Shown here: positions 17,693-26,732 of the stretch, piece by piece
Layout: the number at the start of each line of letters is the position of its first letter
Numbering within the stretch: the first letter of the stretch is position 1
NCBI RefSeq assembly: GCF_900108405.1
Contig: NZ_FNXG01000004.1
Span: 124,001-188,000, forward strand
Direction of reading: 5' to 3'
DNA: 64,000 nt
DNA from: Paracoccus alkenifer
GTDB lineage: Bacteria > Pseudomonadota > Alphaproteobacteria > Rhodobacterales > Rhodobacteraceae
Program-made: the position numbers and the translations under genes
Notes under the pieces: generated by a model
Database searches by the model: none
What the model saw: the letters and a program-made list of their open reading frames with translations, nothing else
Told to the model about the DNA's origin: nothing

Positions 17693-19092
17693 TCCGCCGC
17701 CGTCTTGCCGTCGCCGCCCTTGCGCTGGGCACGCTGCTGTCCTCGCCCGCGGCATGGGCCGAATCGCTGGCCGATACGCTGGTCGGCGCCTATCGCCATT
17801 CGGCGCTGCTGGACCAGAACCGCGCCGTGCTGCGCGCCGCGGACGAGGATGTGGCCGCGGCCATGGCCTCGCTGCGGCCGGTGCTGCAATGGGCCGCCTC
17901 GCATAATTTCCAGCAGGTGGACGGGGCGGAAAGCGTCTCGACCTCGCTGGATCTGAACGCGCAGATGACGCTGTTCGACTGGGGCCGCAACCAGCTGGCC
18001 ATCGACATCGCCAAGGAACAGGTGCTGGCCACCCGCGAATCGCTGGTCGCGGTGGAACAGGACGTGCTGCTGAGCGCGGTGCAGGCGTTTCTGGACGTGC
18101 GCAGCGCCGAACAGCAGGTGGCGTTGCAGGAAAATTCGGTCACCGTGCTGACCCGCGAACGGCAGGCCGCGCAGGACCGTTTCGACGTGGGCGAGATCAC
18201 CTCGACCGACGTGGCGCTGGCCGATGCGCGGCTGGCGGCAAGCCGCGCCGGGCGGGCGGCGGCGCAGGGCCAGCTGGAAATCGCGCGTGAAAGCTATCGC
18301 GCCGCCGTGGGCCGTGGGCCGGGTCGGCTGGACCCGCCGCCGCCGCTGCCCAAGCGTCCGGCCTCGCTGGCCACGGCGCAGGACACGGCGCGCAGCAGCC
18401 ATCCCACGATCCGCCAGACCAAGCGCACCGTCGCCGCGGCCGAGCTGGGCGTGGCCGCCGCCGCGGCCGAGCGCAATCCGATCGTCACCGGCAGCGTCGG
18501 GCTGGGCACCTCGCGCAGTTCGGGCGACGCCGCCATCGGTGGCGTTGCGACCCGGCGCACCCAGGATCCCTCGACCCTGCGCGCCGGCGTTCAGGCCAGC
18601 CAGACGCTGTATTCCGGCGGCCGCCTGCCCGCGGCCCATCGCCGCGCCATGGCGCAGCGTGATTCGGCGCGCTCGGTGCTGCTGAACGTGTCGCGGCAGG
18701 TCGATCAGTCCGTGGCCGTGGCCTGGGCGAATATCGACGTTGCCCGCGCCCAGATCGGCGCCATCGACGAACAGATCTCTGCCGCGCAACAGGCTTACGA
18801 AGGCGTGCGCGAGGAAGCGATGCTGGGCGCGCGCACCACGCTGGACGTGCTGGACGCGGAACAGAACCTGCTTCAGGCACGGGCCGATAAAATTACTGCA
18901 GAAGCCAACCTGCAATTAGCACATTATCAACTCTTGGCGTCTATGGGTTTGCTGACGGTAGAACACCTGAAGCTGGGGATTCCGACCTATGACCCATCGG
19001 CCTATTACAACGCGGTGCGCAATGCGCCCTATACCAGCACGCAGGGGGAAAACCTCGACCGCGTGCTGCGCGCGATCGGCAAGCAGAACTGA
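17689..19092 (+). CDS. tolC: TolC family outer-membrane efflux/secretion channel
   Basis: 467 residues with a Sec signal peptide (about 1-24, cleavage after AWA) and two repeated OEP halves. Each is rich in heptad helices with the sort of NLD-x-n-LFDWGR and [17 protein letters not shown] turns seen in TolC beta-barrels. It should form the trimeric outer-membrane exit duct for type I secretion or RND/ABC efflux. It starts within the Pcm-like stop (ATGA), and a PopZ-like gene follows 24 bp after the stop. The partner exporter is not in this neighbourhood; the ABC exporter at 26.7 kb is a different type. Confidence 0.92.
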   Translation: MIRRRLAVAALALGTLLSSPAAWAESLADTLVGAYRHSALLDQNRAVLRAADEDVAAAMASLRPVLQWAASHNFQQVDGAESVSTSLDLNAQMTLFDWGRNQLAIDIAKEQVLATRESLVAVEQDVLLSAVQAFLDVRSAEQQVALQENSVTVLTRERQAAQDRFDVGEITSTDVALADARLAASRAGRAAAQGQLEIARESYRAAVGRGPGRLDPPPPLPKRPASLATAQDTARSSHPTIRQTKRTVAAAELGVAAAAAERNPIVTGSVGLGTSRSSGDAAIGGVATRRTQDPSTLRAGVQASQTLYSGGRLPAAHRRAMAQRDSARSVLLNVSRQVDQSVAVAWANIDVARAQIGAIDEQISAAQQAYEGVREEAMLGARTTLDVLDAEQNLLQARADKITAEANLQLAHYQLLASMGLLTVEHLKLGIPTYDPSAYYNAVRNAPYTSTQGENLDRVLRAIGKQN

Positions 19093-19116
19093 TCGCCTTG
19101 TCGCAGGGGGTGCGCC

Positions 19117-19839
19117 ATGACCGCCCCCGCGCAGATACCCCCGCAGCCGGGGGAAACCGGCGATGTGCTCGCCTCGATCCGGCGGCTGATTTCCAACGAG
19201 AACACGTCTGTCGGGCAGGTCGGCCACGCGGCCGATACCCGGGGATCCGCGCATGACGGCGCGCCGTTTCGGCTTAGGCCGGATGCGCTGATCGCGGCAG
19301 AAACGCCCCCTGTCCACGCAGCCAGGGCTGCCTTGCCCGCGGTCGCCACGCCGCCGCCTGCCCCGCAAGCGAAGCCCGGCGCCGCGATGCCGCCGGCCGC
19401 TGCCCCGGACATGCGCGACAATCCGCTGCCGCAGACCTTGGCCCAGCCGATAGCCGGGCCAGAGTTATCAACGCTGCACGGACCGGCATCGCATGGGCCG
19501 GCTGCTGGCCCTCAACTCTTTGAAAACCGCATCTTTGACAAAGGAATCGATATGCTCGCCTCGCACGACACCACCGTCCAGCCCCTTCATCCCGGCGCCG
19601 TTGCGGCTGCCGACGCACCGGCGGCAGAGCCTGCGCCTCAGCTGCATGCCGCGCAGACGCCTCGTCCCGACCTTGCGGCTGCCACCGACCACCCGCTGCG
19701 CGCGCTGCTGCGCGAGGCAGTGCGCGACGAGCTGGAATGCGAGATGCGCCACCGGCTTGATACCGAACTGCGGCTGATGATCCGCGCCGAACTATCCGCC
19801 GCGCTGACCGAGGCGCTGGCACGTCCGGCAGCAGCCTGA
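19117..19839 (+). CDS. Proline/alanine-rich protein with PopZ/DUF2497-like N-terminal motif
   Basis: 240 residues. Near the N-terminus GDVLASIRRLISNENT (15-30) resembles the conserved amphipathic helix of PopZ-type proteins (EEILASIRRII). A long low-complexity Ala/Pro linker follows, then a C-terminal helical segment (about 195-238, HPLRALLREAVRDELECEM onward) that could oligomerise. PopZ organises the cell pole and anchors the chromosome origin in alphaproteobacteria. Here the similarity is mainly the N-terminal motif, so a polar-organiser role is inference. It follows tolC by 24 bp. The last codons and stop form the start of a tandem duplication. Confidence 0.6.
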   Translation: MTAPAQIPPQPGETGDVLASIRRLISNENTSVGQVGHAADTRGSAHDGAPFRLRPDALIAAETPPVHAARAALPAVATPPPAPQAKPGAAMPPAAAPDMRDNPLPQTLAQPIAGPELSTLHGPASHGPAAGPQLFENRIFDKGIDMLASHDTTVQPLHPGAVAAADAPAAEPAPQLHAAQTPRPDLAAATDHPLRALLREAVRDELECEMRHRLDTELRLMIRAELSAALTEALARPAAA

Positions 19840-20181
19840 GCGGAAAGCAGGGAAAACCGCCCCGGCGTCGCCGGAAGGTTGCGGACCTGCTGCGGGGCAA
19901 CCCCGATTCCCCGCACCCGCGCTGTCGGCGGCCAGCAGGGCAACGGCGGGAGCCGTCGCCTGGGGCCGGCAGCGGCAGCAGCCTGAACGGAAACATGGGA
20001 AAACCGCCCCGTGGCCGCCGGAACGTTGCGGACCTGCTGCGCGGCGCAGCTGTCATGTCTGCCGCAGCCCACAGGCGCCGCGGCGGGCAGGAACTCGCGA
20101 CACGGCAACCCCCGGCACCCGCGCTGTCTGCTGCCAGCAAGGCGACGATGGGGACCGTCGCTTGATCCCGGCACCGCAGCC
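19828..20181. repeat. Degenerate tandem duplication downstream of the PopZ-like gene
   Basis: Two copies begin with GCAGCAGCCTGA (19828 and 19975) and continue with GGGAAAACCGCCCCG, GTTGCGGACCTGCTGCG, GCACCCGCGCTGTC and a GCCAGCA stretch. The second copy carries about 58 extra bases in its middle. The first copy begins inside the stop of the upstream gene. The rest of the 468-bp gap to nlpD (to 20307) shows no gene or other signal. Confidence 0.75.
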
Positions 20182-20307
20182 AAGACCCACCCTGCCGCGC
20201 GGGTTTCAGCGCCGCATCAATGGCCGCACCGGATTTTGCGGCGGCGCGGACCACATTCCGCCGGCGCGCGGTTAACCTTGCGGCTCGGCCCGGCGCCCGT
20301 GCGGGGC

Positions 20308-21387
20308 CTACAGATACCCCTCGGGGTCCACGCTGTCGAAGCCGTTGCGGACCTCGAAATGCAGCACGCCGCTGCTGCGGGCCGCGCCGATGCTCTGGCC
20401 GCGGGACACGCTGTCGCCCTTGTTGACCGACAGCTTGTCGACGCCGGCATAGACGGTCATCAGCCCGTCGTCGTGGCGCACCACCACGATGGGCACGCCG
20501 TCGGTGTCGCGCGTTACCGCCGCTACGGTCCCGCCGCCCGCCGCCTTGACGGGCGAGCCGGGCGCGGCGGCGATGTCGATGCCTTCGTTCGAGCCCTTCT
20601 TGTAGGTGCGGATGATCGAGCCGCTGGCCGGCATCGCGAACTTGCCGCTGCCCGAGGCCGCGGTGCGGGTCTGGCCCAGATCGGGCGCGGCCGTGGCCGG
20701 CGCCGCCGCCCCTGCCGGGCGGGTCTGTTCGTTCGGCAGCGGCTGGGTGGACGAGGGCGGCTGTGGCGTGGCCGAACCGACGCCGGGGGCCGCGACCACC
20801 GCGCGCCCTGCCGCGCCTGTCGCCGGGATCGCCAGCCGCTGGCCGGCACGGACGGTCATCGTTTCGGGCAGGCCGTTGGCGCGGGCCAGATCCTGCACGG
20901 TGATCCCGTAGCGCCGCGCGACGGACCACGCGGTTTCGCCGGCGGCCACCGTATGGATGGTCGCGGCAGTGCCGGCCTGCTGCCCCCCGGCGCCCGACTG
21001 GCCCTGCACCCCCTGCCCGGCAAACGGATCGGTGACCTGCTGGGTCACGGCCCCGCCCGTAGCACCGCCGAAGATCCCCCCCGAGGGCCAGCGCAGCACC
21101 GGCATCTGCAACCCGCCAAGGCCGGGGATCACCGATTGCTGCGTGCCCGCGGCACCACCCGCCGCGCCGGGCGCCGCGCCCTGCTGGGCGCAACCGGCCA
21201 GCGCCAGCACCAGCGCGCAGCCCATGACGCCGGCCAGATGCCGGGCGGTTCTGCCACCGCGTGCCCGTCCGGCACCCTGCCGGCCGCTTGGCGCGGCGTT
21301 CACCACCGGCCCCAAGCGCTCTTGCGTCCGCATAGCTTCCGAATTGACCATCTGCCCGTCCTCATCCGTCGTTGCGTCGGGGGTCAT
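20308..21387 (-). CDS. nlpD: NlpD-like LysM/LytM lipoprotein, degenerate LytM site
   Basis: 359 residues. A lipobox LALAGC puts the lipidated Cys at about residue 66, after an unusually long 50-residue cytoplasmic N-terminus. A LysM domain ([20 protein letters not shown], ending RLAIP) is followed by a C-terminal M23/LytM domain. The LytM zinc ligands are largely missing: the first motif is NEGIDIA rather than H-x-GIDIA, and YAHL is YAGV, while LHFEVR remains. It is therefore probably a non-catalytic activator of cell-wall amidases, like E. coli NlpD. The start is supported by ATGA overlap with the pcm stop. It is third in the surE-pcm-nlpD operon, a classic order. Confidence 0.88.
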   Translation of the reverse strand: MTPDATTDEDGQMVNSEAMRTQERLGPVVNAAPSGRQGAGRARGGRTARHLAGVMGCALVLALAGCAQQGAAPGAAGGAAGTQQSVIPGLGGLQMPVLRWPSGGIFGGATGGAVTQQVTDPFAGQGVQGQSGAGGQQAGTAATIHTVAAGETAWSVARRYGITVQDLARANGLPETMTVRAGQRLAIPATGAAGRAVVAAPGVGSATPQPPSSTQPLPNEQTRPAGAAAPATAAPDLGQTRTAASGSGKFAMPASGSIIRTYKKGSNEGIDIAAAPGSPVKAAGGGTVAAVTRDTDGVPIVVVRHDDGLMTVYAGVDKLSVNKGDSVSRGQSIGAARSSGVLHFEVRNGFDSVDPEGYL

Positions 21388-22070
21388 GTCTGTCCCAACC
21401 CCTCGACCAGCGGCACGAACCGCACCTGCCGCATCTCGTCATAGGCAAAGCCCGTCTCGGTCCGCGTCACGCGGATCAGCGTCTGCACCGCGTCCGACTG
21501 TCCGACCGGCACCACCATGATACCGCCGACCTTCAGTTGCGACAACAGCGGGCCCGGCGGATCCTCGGCCGCTGCGGTCACCATGATGCGATCAAAGGGC
21601 GCCTGTTCGGGCAACCCGAACGAGCCGTCGGCCACCCGCGCGGTGATGTTGGTCAGCCCCTGGGCGCGAAACACCGCCTCGGCCTCGGCCACCAGCCGGC
21701 GGTGGCGGTCCACGGTCAGCACACGGCGGCACAGCACCGACAGCACCGCCGCCTGATAGCCGGACCCCGTGCCGATTTCCAGCACCGTGTCGCGCGGCCC
21801 CGGGTTCAGCGCCTGCGTCATCAGCCCCACGACCGAGGGCTGGCTGATCGTCTGCCCGCAGGCGATGGGCAGGGGGGTGTCCTCGTAGGCGCGATCCTCG
21901 AAATGGCCGCGGACAAAGGCGCCGCGGTCGATCCGCTCCATCGCGGCCAGCACCCGCGGGTCGGTCACCCCGCGCGAGCGCAGCGCGAACAGAAAGCGCA
22001 TCTGCCGCTCGGCCTGGTCCCCGGCGTCGCCATCAGGCGCATCGTGATCACTGTCCGGACCGGGGGCCAT
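21384..22070 (-). CDS. pcm: Protein-L-isoaspartate O-methyltransferase
   Basis: 228 residues with all PCMT motifs: [23 protein letters not shown] motif [30 protein letters not shown] and the C-terminal VRFVPLVEG. It methylates isoaspartyl residues in damaged proteins for repair. It is flanked by surE (3 bp upstream) and coupled to nlpD (ATGA), the canonical stationary-phase repair operon. It is the true Pcm in the window, distinct from the paralogue at 17.0 kb. Confidence 0.94.
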   Translation of the reverse strand: MAPGPDSDHDAPDGDAGDQAERQMRFLFALRSRGVTDPRVLAAMERIDRGAFVRGHFEDRAYEDTPLPIACGQTISQPSVVGLMTQALNPGPRDTVLEIGTGSGYQAAVLSVLCRRVLTVDRHRRLVAEAEAVFRAQGLTNITARVADGSFGLPEQAPFDRIMVTAAAEDPPGPLLSQLKVGGIMVVPVGQSDAVQTLIRVTRTETGFAYDEMRQVRFVPLVEGLGQT

Positions 22071-22073
22071 GGC

Positions 22074-22868
22074 TCAGACCTCGCCCAGCACCCGGGCCAG
22101 CCGGTCGGTGGTGGCGTTGCAGGTCAGGTCCGGGCGCATCGGCGTCACCGCGACATGGTTGGCCAGCAGCGCCTCGACATCGCTGCCCGGGCCAGCCGAG
22201 GCCGTCTGCCCGCCGCCCGCGATCCACAGGAACCGCCGCCCGTTCGGCGCCACCTGCGCCTGAACCCCAAAGCGCACATCCGCCCGCCGCCCCTGCGGGG
22301 CCGCCCGGATCCCCTGCACCTCAGAGGCCGAGCAGGGCGGAAAATTCACGTTGTAGAACAACGGGTATTCGTCGGATTCGCCCCAATCGGCGTGATCGAG
22401 CAGCGCCCGCACCACCCGCGCCCCATGGCGGCGCGCACATTCGAACGGATCGTCCAGCCGCGCGGTGCCCGGCCCCAGATACTGCGACAGCGCAATCGAG
22501 CGCACGCCCTGCAACGCGCCCTCCATCGCGCCGCCGACGGTGCCGGAATACATCGCGTTCTCGCCGGCGTTGTTGCCTCGGTTCACCCCCGACAGCACCA
22601 GGTCCGGGCGCCGGTCCAGCATGATGTCGCCCAGGCCGGCCAGCACGCAATCGGCGGGGCTGCCCTCGGCCGCCCAGCGGCGCGGGCCCAGCTGCGCGAT
22701 CAGCGTCGGGTGGGCATAGCTGATGCAATGGCCGACGCCCGATTGCTCGAATGCCGGCGCCACGGTCCAGACCTCGCCCGTCGGGCCCGCGACCGAGGCC
22801 GCGATCTCGGCCAGCGCCGAAAGCCCGGGCGCATTGATGCCGTCGTCGTTCGTGATGAGTATCCGCAT
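22074..22868 (-). CDS. surE: 5'/3'-nucleotidase SurE
   Basis: 264 residues. It starts [19 protein letters not shown] with the metal-binding D8-D9 pair, then [20 protein letters not shown] (the conserved Asn/Ser), and YNVNFP toward the C-terminus. It dephosphorylates nucleoside monophosphates and short polyphosphate. First gene of the surE-pcm-nlpD operon, and divergent from the TauE-type gene across 168 bp. Confidence 0.95.
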   Translation of the reverse strand: MRILITNDDGINAPGLSALAEIAASVAGPTGEVWTVAPAFEQSGVGHCISYAHPTLIAQLGPRRWAAEGSPADCVLAGLGDIMLDRRPDLVLSGVNRGNNAGENAMYSGTVGGAMEGALQGVRSIALSQYLGPGTARLDDPFECARRHGARVVRALLDHADWGESDEYPLFYNVNFPPCSASEVQGIRAAPQGRRADVRFGVQAQVAPNGRRFLWIAGGGQTASAGPGSDVEALLANHVAVTPMRPDLTCNATTDRLARVLGEV

Positions 22869-23036
22869 GATCTTCCCCGCCGGTGGCCCGCTTGCGCGAT
22901 CTGCGGTCCTGTCCCTGATTTCCATGTCCTGATTTGCCCTGCCCGGGCCTTGCGTGCAAGACGCAGAGATCCAAGGGGTGAATCGGGGTTTACGCCCCCG
23001 GCAATGGATAGCAGGATGGGGAAAATCCGGGCAGCC

Positions 23037-23948
23037 ATGCAGATCTATCTTCCAATTGCCGAGGTATCGGTGAACGCCCTGACGCTGATCGGGCTTGGCG
23101 GCATCGTCGGGCTGATGAGCGGCCTGTTCGGCGTGGGCGGAGGTTTCCTGATCACGCCGCTGCTGTTTTTCATCGGGATTCCGCCGGCGATCGCGGTGGC
23201 GACCGGGGCCAACCAGGTGGTGGCCTCGTCGGTGACGGGGGTGCTGGCGCATCTGCGGCGCAAATCGGTCGACATCCGCATGGGGGTGGTGCTGCTGATC
23301 GGAGGCGTCGTCGGCTCGACGCTGGGCGTCGGGGTGTTCGCGCTGCTGCAACGGATGGGACAGGTCGATCTGGTCGTGCAGCTCAGCTATGTGGTGTTTC
23401 TGGGCTTCATCGGGCTGACCATGCTGCGCGAAAGCCTGTCGGCGCTGATGGCCTCGCGTTCCGCCACGCCGCCGCGACGGCGGCTGCATGAACACAGCTG
23501 GGTCCACCGCCTGCCGTGGAAGATGAAATTCCGCACCTCGGGACTGTATATCAGCGTGCTGCCGCCGCTGCTGGTGGGCATCGCCGTGGGGGTGCTGGCG
23601 GCGATCATGGGGGTCGGCGGCGGCTTCATCATGGTGCCGGCGATGATCTATCTGCTGGGGATGCCGACCAAGGTCGTGATCGGCACCTCGCTGTTCCAGA
23701 TCGCGGCGGTCAGTGGCTATACCACGCTGATGCACGCGGTCAGCTCCAACACCGTGGACATCATGCTGGCGGTGCTGCTGATCATGGGCGGCGTGGTGGG
23801 CGCGCAGCTGGGCACGCAGCTTGGGGCGCGGCTCAAGGGCGAACAGCTGCGGATATTGCTGGCGCTGCTGGTGCTGGCGGTCTGCGCAAGGATCGCCTTT
23901 GACCTGGTGGTGCCGCCGGCGGACCTCTATTCGATCGCCGCGAAATGA
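23037..23948 (+). CDS. TauE/SafE family sulfite/anion permease
   Basis: 303 residues with two duplicated halves of hydrophobic helices, each with the glycine-rich loop typical of the family ([17 protein letters not shown] near 30 and [16 protein letters not shown] near 190). Members export sulfite, sulfoacetate or other organosulfur anions or take up thiosulfate; the substrate here cannot be read. The start is the ATG of [10 protein letters not shown]; an in-frame ATG 24 bp upstream (MGKIRAAM) is an alternative. It is coupled by ATGA to the TIGR02186 gene, a conserved partner of this permease subgroup in Rhodobacterales. Confidence 0.88.
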   Translation: MQIYLPIAEVSVNALTLIGLGGIVGLMSGLFGVGGGFLITPLLFFIGIPPAIAVATGANQVVASSVTGVLAHLRRKSVDIRMGVVLLIGGVVGSTLGVGVFALLQRMGQVDLVVQLSYVVFLGFIGLTMLRESLSALMASRSATPPRRRLHEHSWVHRLPWKMKFRTSGLYISVLPPLLVGIAVGVLAAIMGVGGGFIMVPAMIYLLGMPTKVVIGTSLFQIAAVSGYTTLMHAVSSNTVDIMLAVLLIMGGVVGAQLGTQLGARLKGEQLRILLALLVLAVCARIAFDLVVPPADLYSIAAK

Positions 23949-24823
23949 CCGGGGCGCGTCTCTGGCTGGCGGCCGCCGCAGCCGCCGTCCTCGCCGGCCC
24001 GGTCGCGGCGCAAACCCCCGCACCGACGGCCGAGCCGATGATGATCGGCCCCCCCGCGCCGCTGGAACGCGGACCCGCAGTCCCGCAGCCGCGCAGCGAC
24101 ACGGACCCGCCAAGGCCCGAACAGATCGTCACCGGGCTGTCGCAGGACGAGGTGGACATCACCGCCAGCTTCACCGGCTCGGACATCCTCATCTACGGGG
24201 CGATCCGCCGCAACGAGCCGATAGCCGACGACACATCCCCCGGCATCATCGTCACGCTGGAGGGACCGTCGCAAAGCGTCACCGTGCGCCGCATGGGGCG
24301 TGTCGGCCCGATCTGGATGAACACGGCAAGGCTCAGGGTCGGCGCGGCACCCGATTTCTACGCGGTGGCCAGCTCGGCCCCGCTGTATCTGCTGCTGGAC
24401 CCCGACGAGGACGTGCGCCACCGCATTTCCCCGGCACTGGCGATCCGGGCGCTGGGGACGGTCGATGTCGAGGACGCCACCGCCTTTACCGAGGCGATGC
24501 TGCGCATCAGGACCGAATCGGGGCGCTATCGCGTGGACGAGGGCAGCGTGCAGATCGTGGACGAAACCCTGTTTCGCGCCGATGTGGTGATGCCGTCGAA
24601 CCTGGTCGAGGGCGATTACCGCGCCCGCATCTTCCTGCTGCGCGGCGGCAAGGTGGTGGACCGCAACACCGTGCCGATCCGGGTGGAAAAAGTGGGGATC
24701 GAGCGCTGGCTCTACCGGCTGTCGATCAACCATTCCTTCTGGTATGGGCTGATGTCGCTGGGCATCGCGATCGGGGCGGGGGCGCTGGCCTCGGCCGTGT
24801 TCCGGATGCTGCGGCGCGGGTAA
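23945..24823 (+). CDS. TIGR02186 family transmembrane protein
   Basis: 292 residues: a signal peptide (about 1-22, cleavage after VAA), a Pro-rich linker, a beta-rich periplasmic domain (about 60-250, with [20 protein letters not shown] typical of the family) and one C-terminal membrane helix ([19 protein letters not shown]) followed by RRG. Function is unknown; its regular neighbour is the TauE permease, to which it is coupled by ATGA here, so it is probably an accessory subunit facing the periplasm. Confidence 0.82.
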   Translation: MTGARLWLAAAAAAVLAGPVAAQTPAPTAEPMMIGPPAPLERGPAVPQPRSDTDPPRPEQIVTGLSQDEVDITASFTGSDILIYGAIRRNEPIADDTSPGIIVTLEGPSQSVTVRRMGRVGPIWMNTARLRVGAAPDFYAVASSAPLYLLLDPDEDVRHRISPALAIRALGTVDVEDATAFTEAMLRIRTESGRYRVDEGSVQIVDETLFRADVVMPSNLVEGDYRARIFLLRGGKVVDRNTVPIRVEKVGIERWLYRLSINHSFWYGLMSLGIAIGAGALASAVFRMLRRG

Positions 24824-24921
24824 GGGCGCGGCGCAGGCGGCTTGACACCGACGATCACCGTTTTGTGCAGGCCCCGTGCCGCAGGTTCCTGCGTTGGGCC
24901 TTGAGCAACCCGGAGGATCCC

Positions 24922-25371
24922 ATGCCCGCCATCCGCACCCGACTGCTGACCGCTGCGGCCGCCACGCTGCTGGCCCTGCCCGCATTCGCCCAGACCCCGC
25001 CGCAAGACGAGGGCGCCCCCGTCGCCACCGCCGCGCCCTCATCGGCTGATCGGGCCTATGAACAGGCCATGGCCAAGATGCACGCGGCGATGATGATCGC
25101 GCCGACCGGCGATGCCGATGTCGATTTCGTCCGCGGCATGATCCCGCATCACCAGGGCGCCATCGACATGGCCCGCATCCAGCTGGAATTCGGCCAGAAC
25201 CCCGAGCTGCGCGCCATGTCCGAACAGATCATCGCCGCGCAAGAGGCCGAAATCGCCCGGATGCAGCAGTGGCTGGAAATCCACGCCCCCGGCGCCGCGA
25301 ACGCCGACGCCGCCAAGATGGAATCGCTGACCGCCAACCCCGCCACCGGCGCACCGCCCGAACCGGAATAA
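24922..25371 (+). CDS. Exported DUF305 protein
   Basis: 149 residues with a Sec signal peptide (cleavage after AFA) and one DUF305 helical domain carrying DVDFVRGMIPHHQGAIDMA and AQEAEIARMQQWL. DUF305 proteins have a four-helix ferritin-like fold with a likely metal site in the M-x2-HHQ-A motif; the physiological role, possibly copper or other metal handling, is unproven. GGAGG precedes the ATG by 6 bp. It stands alone, 98 bp after the TIGR02186 gene; a TTGACA at 24842 may be part of its promoter. Confidence 0.88.
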   Translation: MPAIRTRLLTAAAATLLALPAFAQTPPQDEGAPVATAAPSSADRAYEQAMAKMHAAMMIAPTGDADVDFVRGMIPHHQGAIDMARIQLEFGQNPELRAMSEQIIAAQEAEIARMQQWLEIHAPGAANADAAKMESLTANPATGAPPEPE

Positions 25372-25423
25372 TCAATGCGGGGGCTCGCCTTAGGTATTGC
25401 GGGGGATTTTAGGCAGATCACCC

Positions 25424-25452
25424 TTCATAACCTCACCATTCCGTGATTATAC
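25424..25452 (+). promoter_or_regulatory. Possible promoter of the M48 lipoprotein gene
   Basis: TTCATA, a 17-bp spacer and TTATAC in the A/T-richer part of the 133-bp gap, 53 bp before the ATG. Confidence 0.3.
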
Positions 25453-25504
25453 GGGGCGCCCGAGATGACTGGCGCATCCCGGAAAGCGATTACGGAGTTG
25501 GATC

Positions 25505-26344
25505 ATGACCCTTGCCCTTGGCCGGCTGCTCTCGCCGGTTCTGGCCCTATGCGGCCTGCTGGCCGGCTGCGGCACCACCTACGACATGCCTGGGGTCGAC
25601 AAGGCCGCGACCAACCGTGCCGGCATCCTGTTCGCACAGGCGCAGGTAGCCCCACCGCGAAGCCCGGCCAGCGCGCGAACGGGTGAAGAGCGGTTCAACC
25701 GCGTTGCCCGGCGGGTGCAGCCGGTTGCAGAACAACTATGCCGGCAGGAACTGGCACCGAGCAAGCAGGTCGACTGTGCGGTCGCCCTGGAACTCGACCG
25801 CACGATGGCCGAACGGAACGCATATTTCACCTATGCCAAGCCGGGGAACAAGGCCCCCGTCATCCGACTGACAGTGCCGATGCTGCAAGACGTGGAAAGC
25901 GACGACGAAGTCGCATTCATCCTTGGCCACGAATATGGACACTTGATTGGCCAGCATATCGCCAAACAGCAACAGCAAGCCATGGCGGGCGCCCTGATTT
26001 TGGGGGCGATCACGGCCTATGGCAACGCGCAGGCGGCGGCGGCTGGCCAATCCCATGACCCCAACGCCATCAGCCGAAGCGTGGAACTTGGCGCGGCGGT
26101 CGGTCAGGTGGCCTATTCTCAGACCTATGAGCTGGAAAGCGATATGCTTGGCACGCGCATTGCGGCTGCTGCGGGCTATGATCCTGTGAAAGGCGCCCAG
26201 TTCTTCGCCCGTAGCGAGTCCACCCGGTCAAAGGCCGGCCAACTGTCCTTCTGGGGGACGCACCCCCCGGATTCGAAACGCCTCGCCATGGTCATCGCCA
26301 CGATGGCCGAGATCGAAGGCAAACAGGCACTGGCCCGCAAGTAG
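25505..26344 (+). CDS. M48 family zinc metallopeptidase lipoprotein
   Basis: 279 residues. A lipobox LLAGC within about the first 22 residues indicates a lipoprotein. The zinc motif HEYGH is in VAFILGHEYGHLIGQH, with the third ligand Glu in YELESDMLG, as in M48B/LoiP-BepA type envelope proteases that degrade or assemble outer-membrane proteins. Cys residues in EQLCRQEL and VDCAVAL could form a disulfide. Its base composition and codon use are slightly less GC-biased than its neighbours. No clear terminator follows. Confidence 0.87.
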   Translation: MTLALGRLLSPVLALCGLLAGCGTTYDMPGVDKAATNRAGILFAQAQVAPPRSPASARTGEERFNRVARRVQPVAEQLCRQELAPSKQVDCAVALELDRTMAERNAYFTYAKPGNKAPVIRLTVPMLQDVESDDEVAFILGHEYGHLIGQHIAKQQQQAMAGALILGAITAYGNAQAAAAGQSHDPNAISRSVELGAAVGQVAYSQTYELESDMLGTRIAAAAGYDPVKGAQFFARSESTRSKAGQLSFWGTHPPDSKRLAMVIATMAEIEGKQALARK

Positions 26345-26732
26345 ACAGTGCTTCCCCGCAAGGTGCTGATTCCGCCGCGGCCGATCCGCATCCGGGTGGA
26401 AACGGTTTCTTGCAGGGCAATTGCTTTCAGGCAACATCTCAAGTTCAGGTCCGATTCTGCGCCCGCAGGTGTCGCGCCTGCCCGGTGCCAGCGCATCAGC
26501 GCGGCCATTGCACCATGCGCCCCGTTCCTGTTGCGCCGATGTATTTCGCGGCACAGGCCAAGGAGCAGCGCCTCATCCCGGCGCCCGCCTCCCCCGGGGA
26601 TTTCATCTTGCCCCAAGTATCCCGGGGTGAGGCCCGGGACGGGCCGGGGGGCAGCGCCCCTCCTTTCCCCACCCTCCACTTGTCGCGCCAGACATCCCCG
26701 GCTATCCCCGCATGAACCGCAGGAGTGCCCGG
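26345..26732. other. 388-bp intergenic gap before the ABC exporter
   Basis: No gene is supported on either strand. It holds repeat copy G (26599-26665) and, at 26398-26411, GGAAACGGTTTCTT, which loosely resembles half of the palindrome at 16883-16900. Nothing else stands out. Confidence 0.5.
26599..26665 (-). repeat. Dispersed intergenic repeat, copy G
   Basis: GATTTCATCTTGCCCCAAGT, then ATCCCGGGGTGAGGCCCGGG and a GGGGGGCAGCGCCCC segment. This is a long version, on the upstream side of the ABC exporter and downstream of the M48 gene. Confidence 0.6.

Noticed and set aside
19274..21193. A 639-codon minus frame over the PopZ-like gene, the duplication and nlpD
   Set aside because: Composition is low-complexity Arg/Gly-rich and it crosses real genes in other frames.
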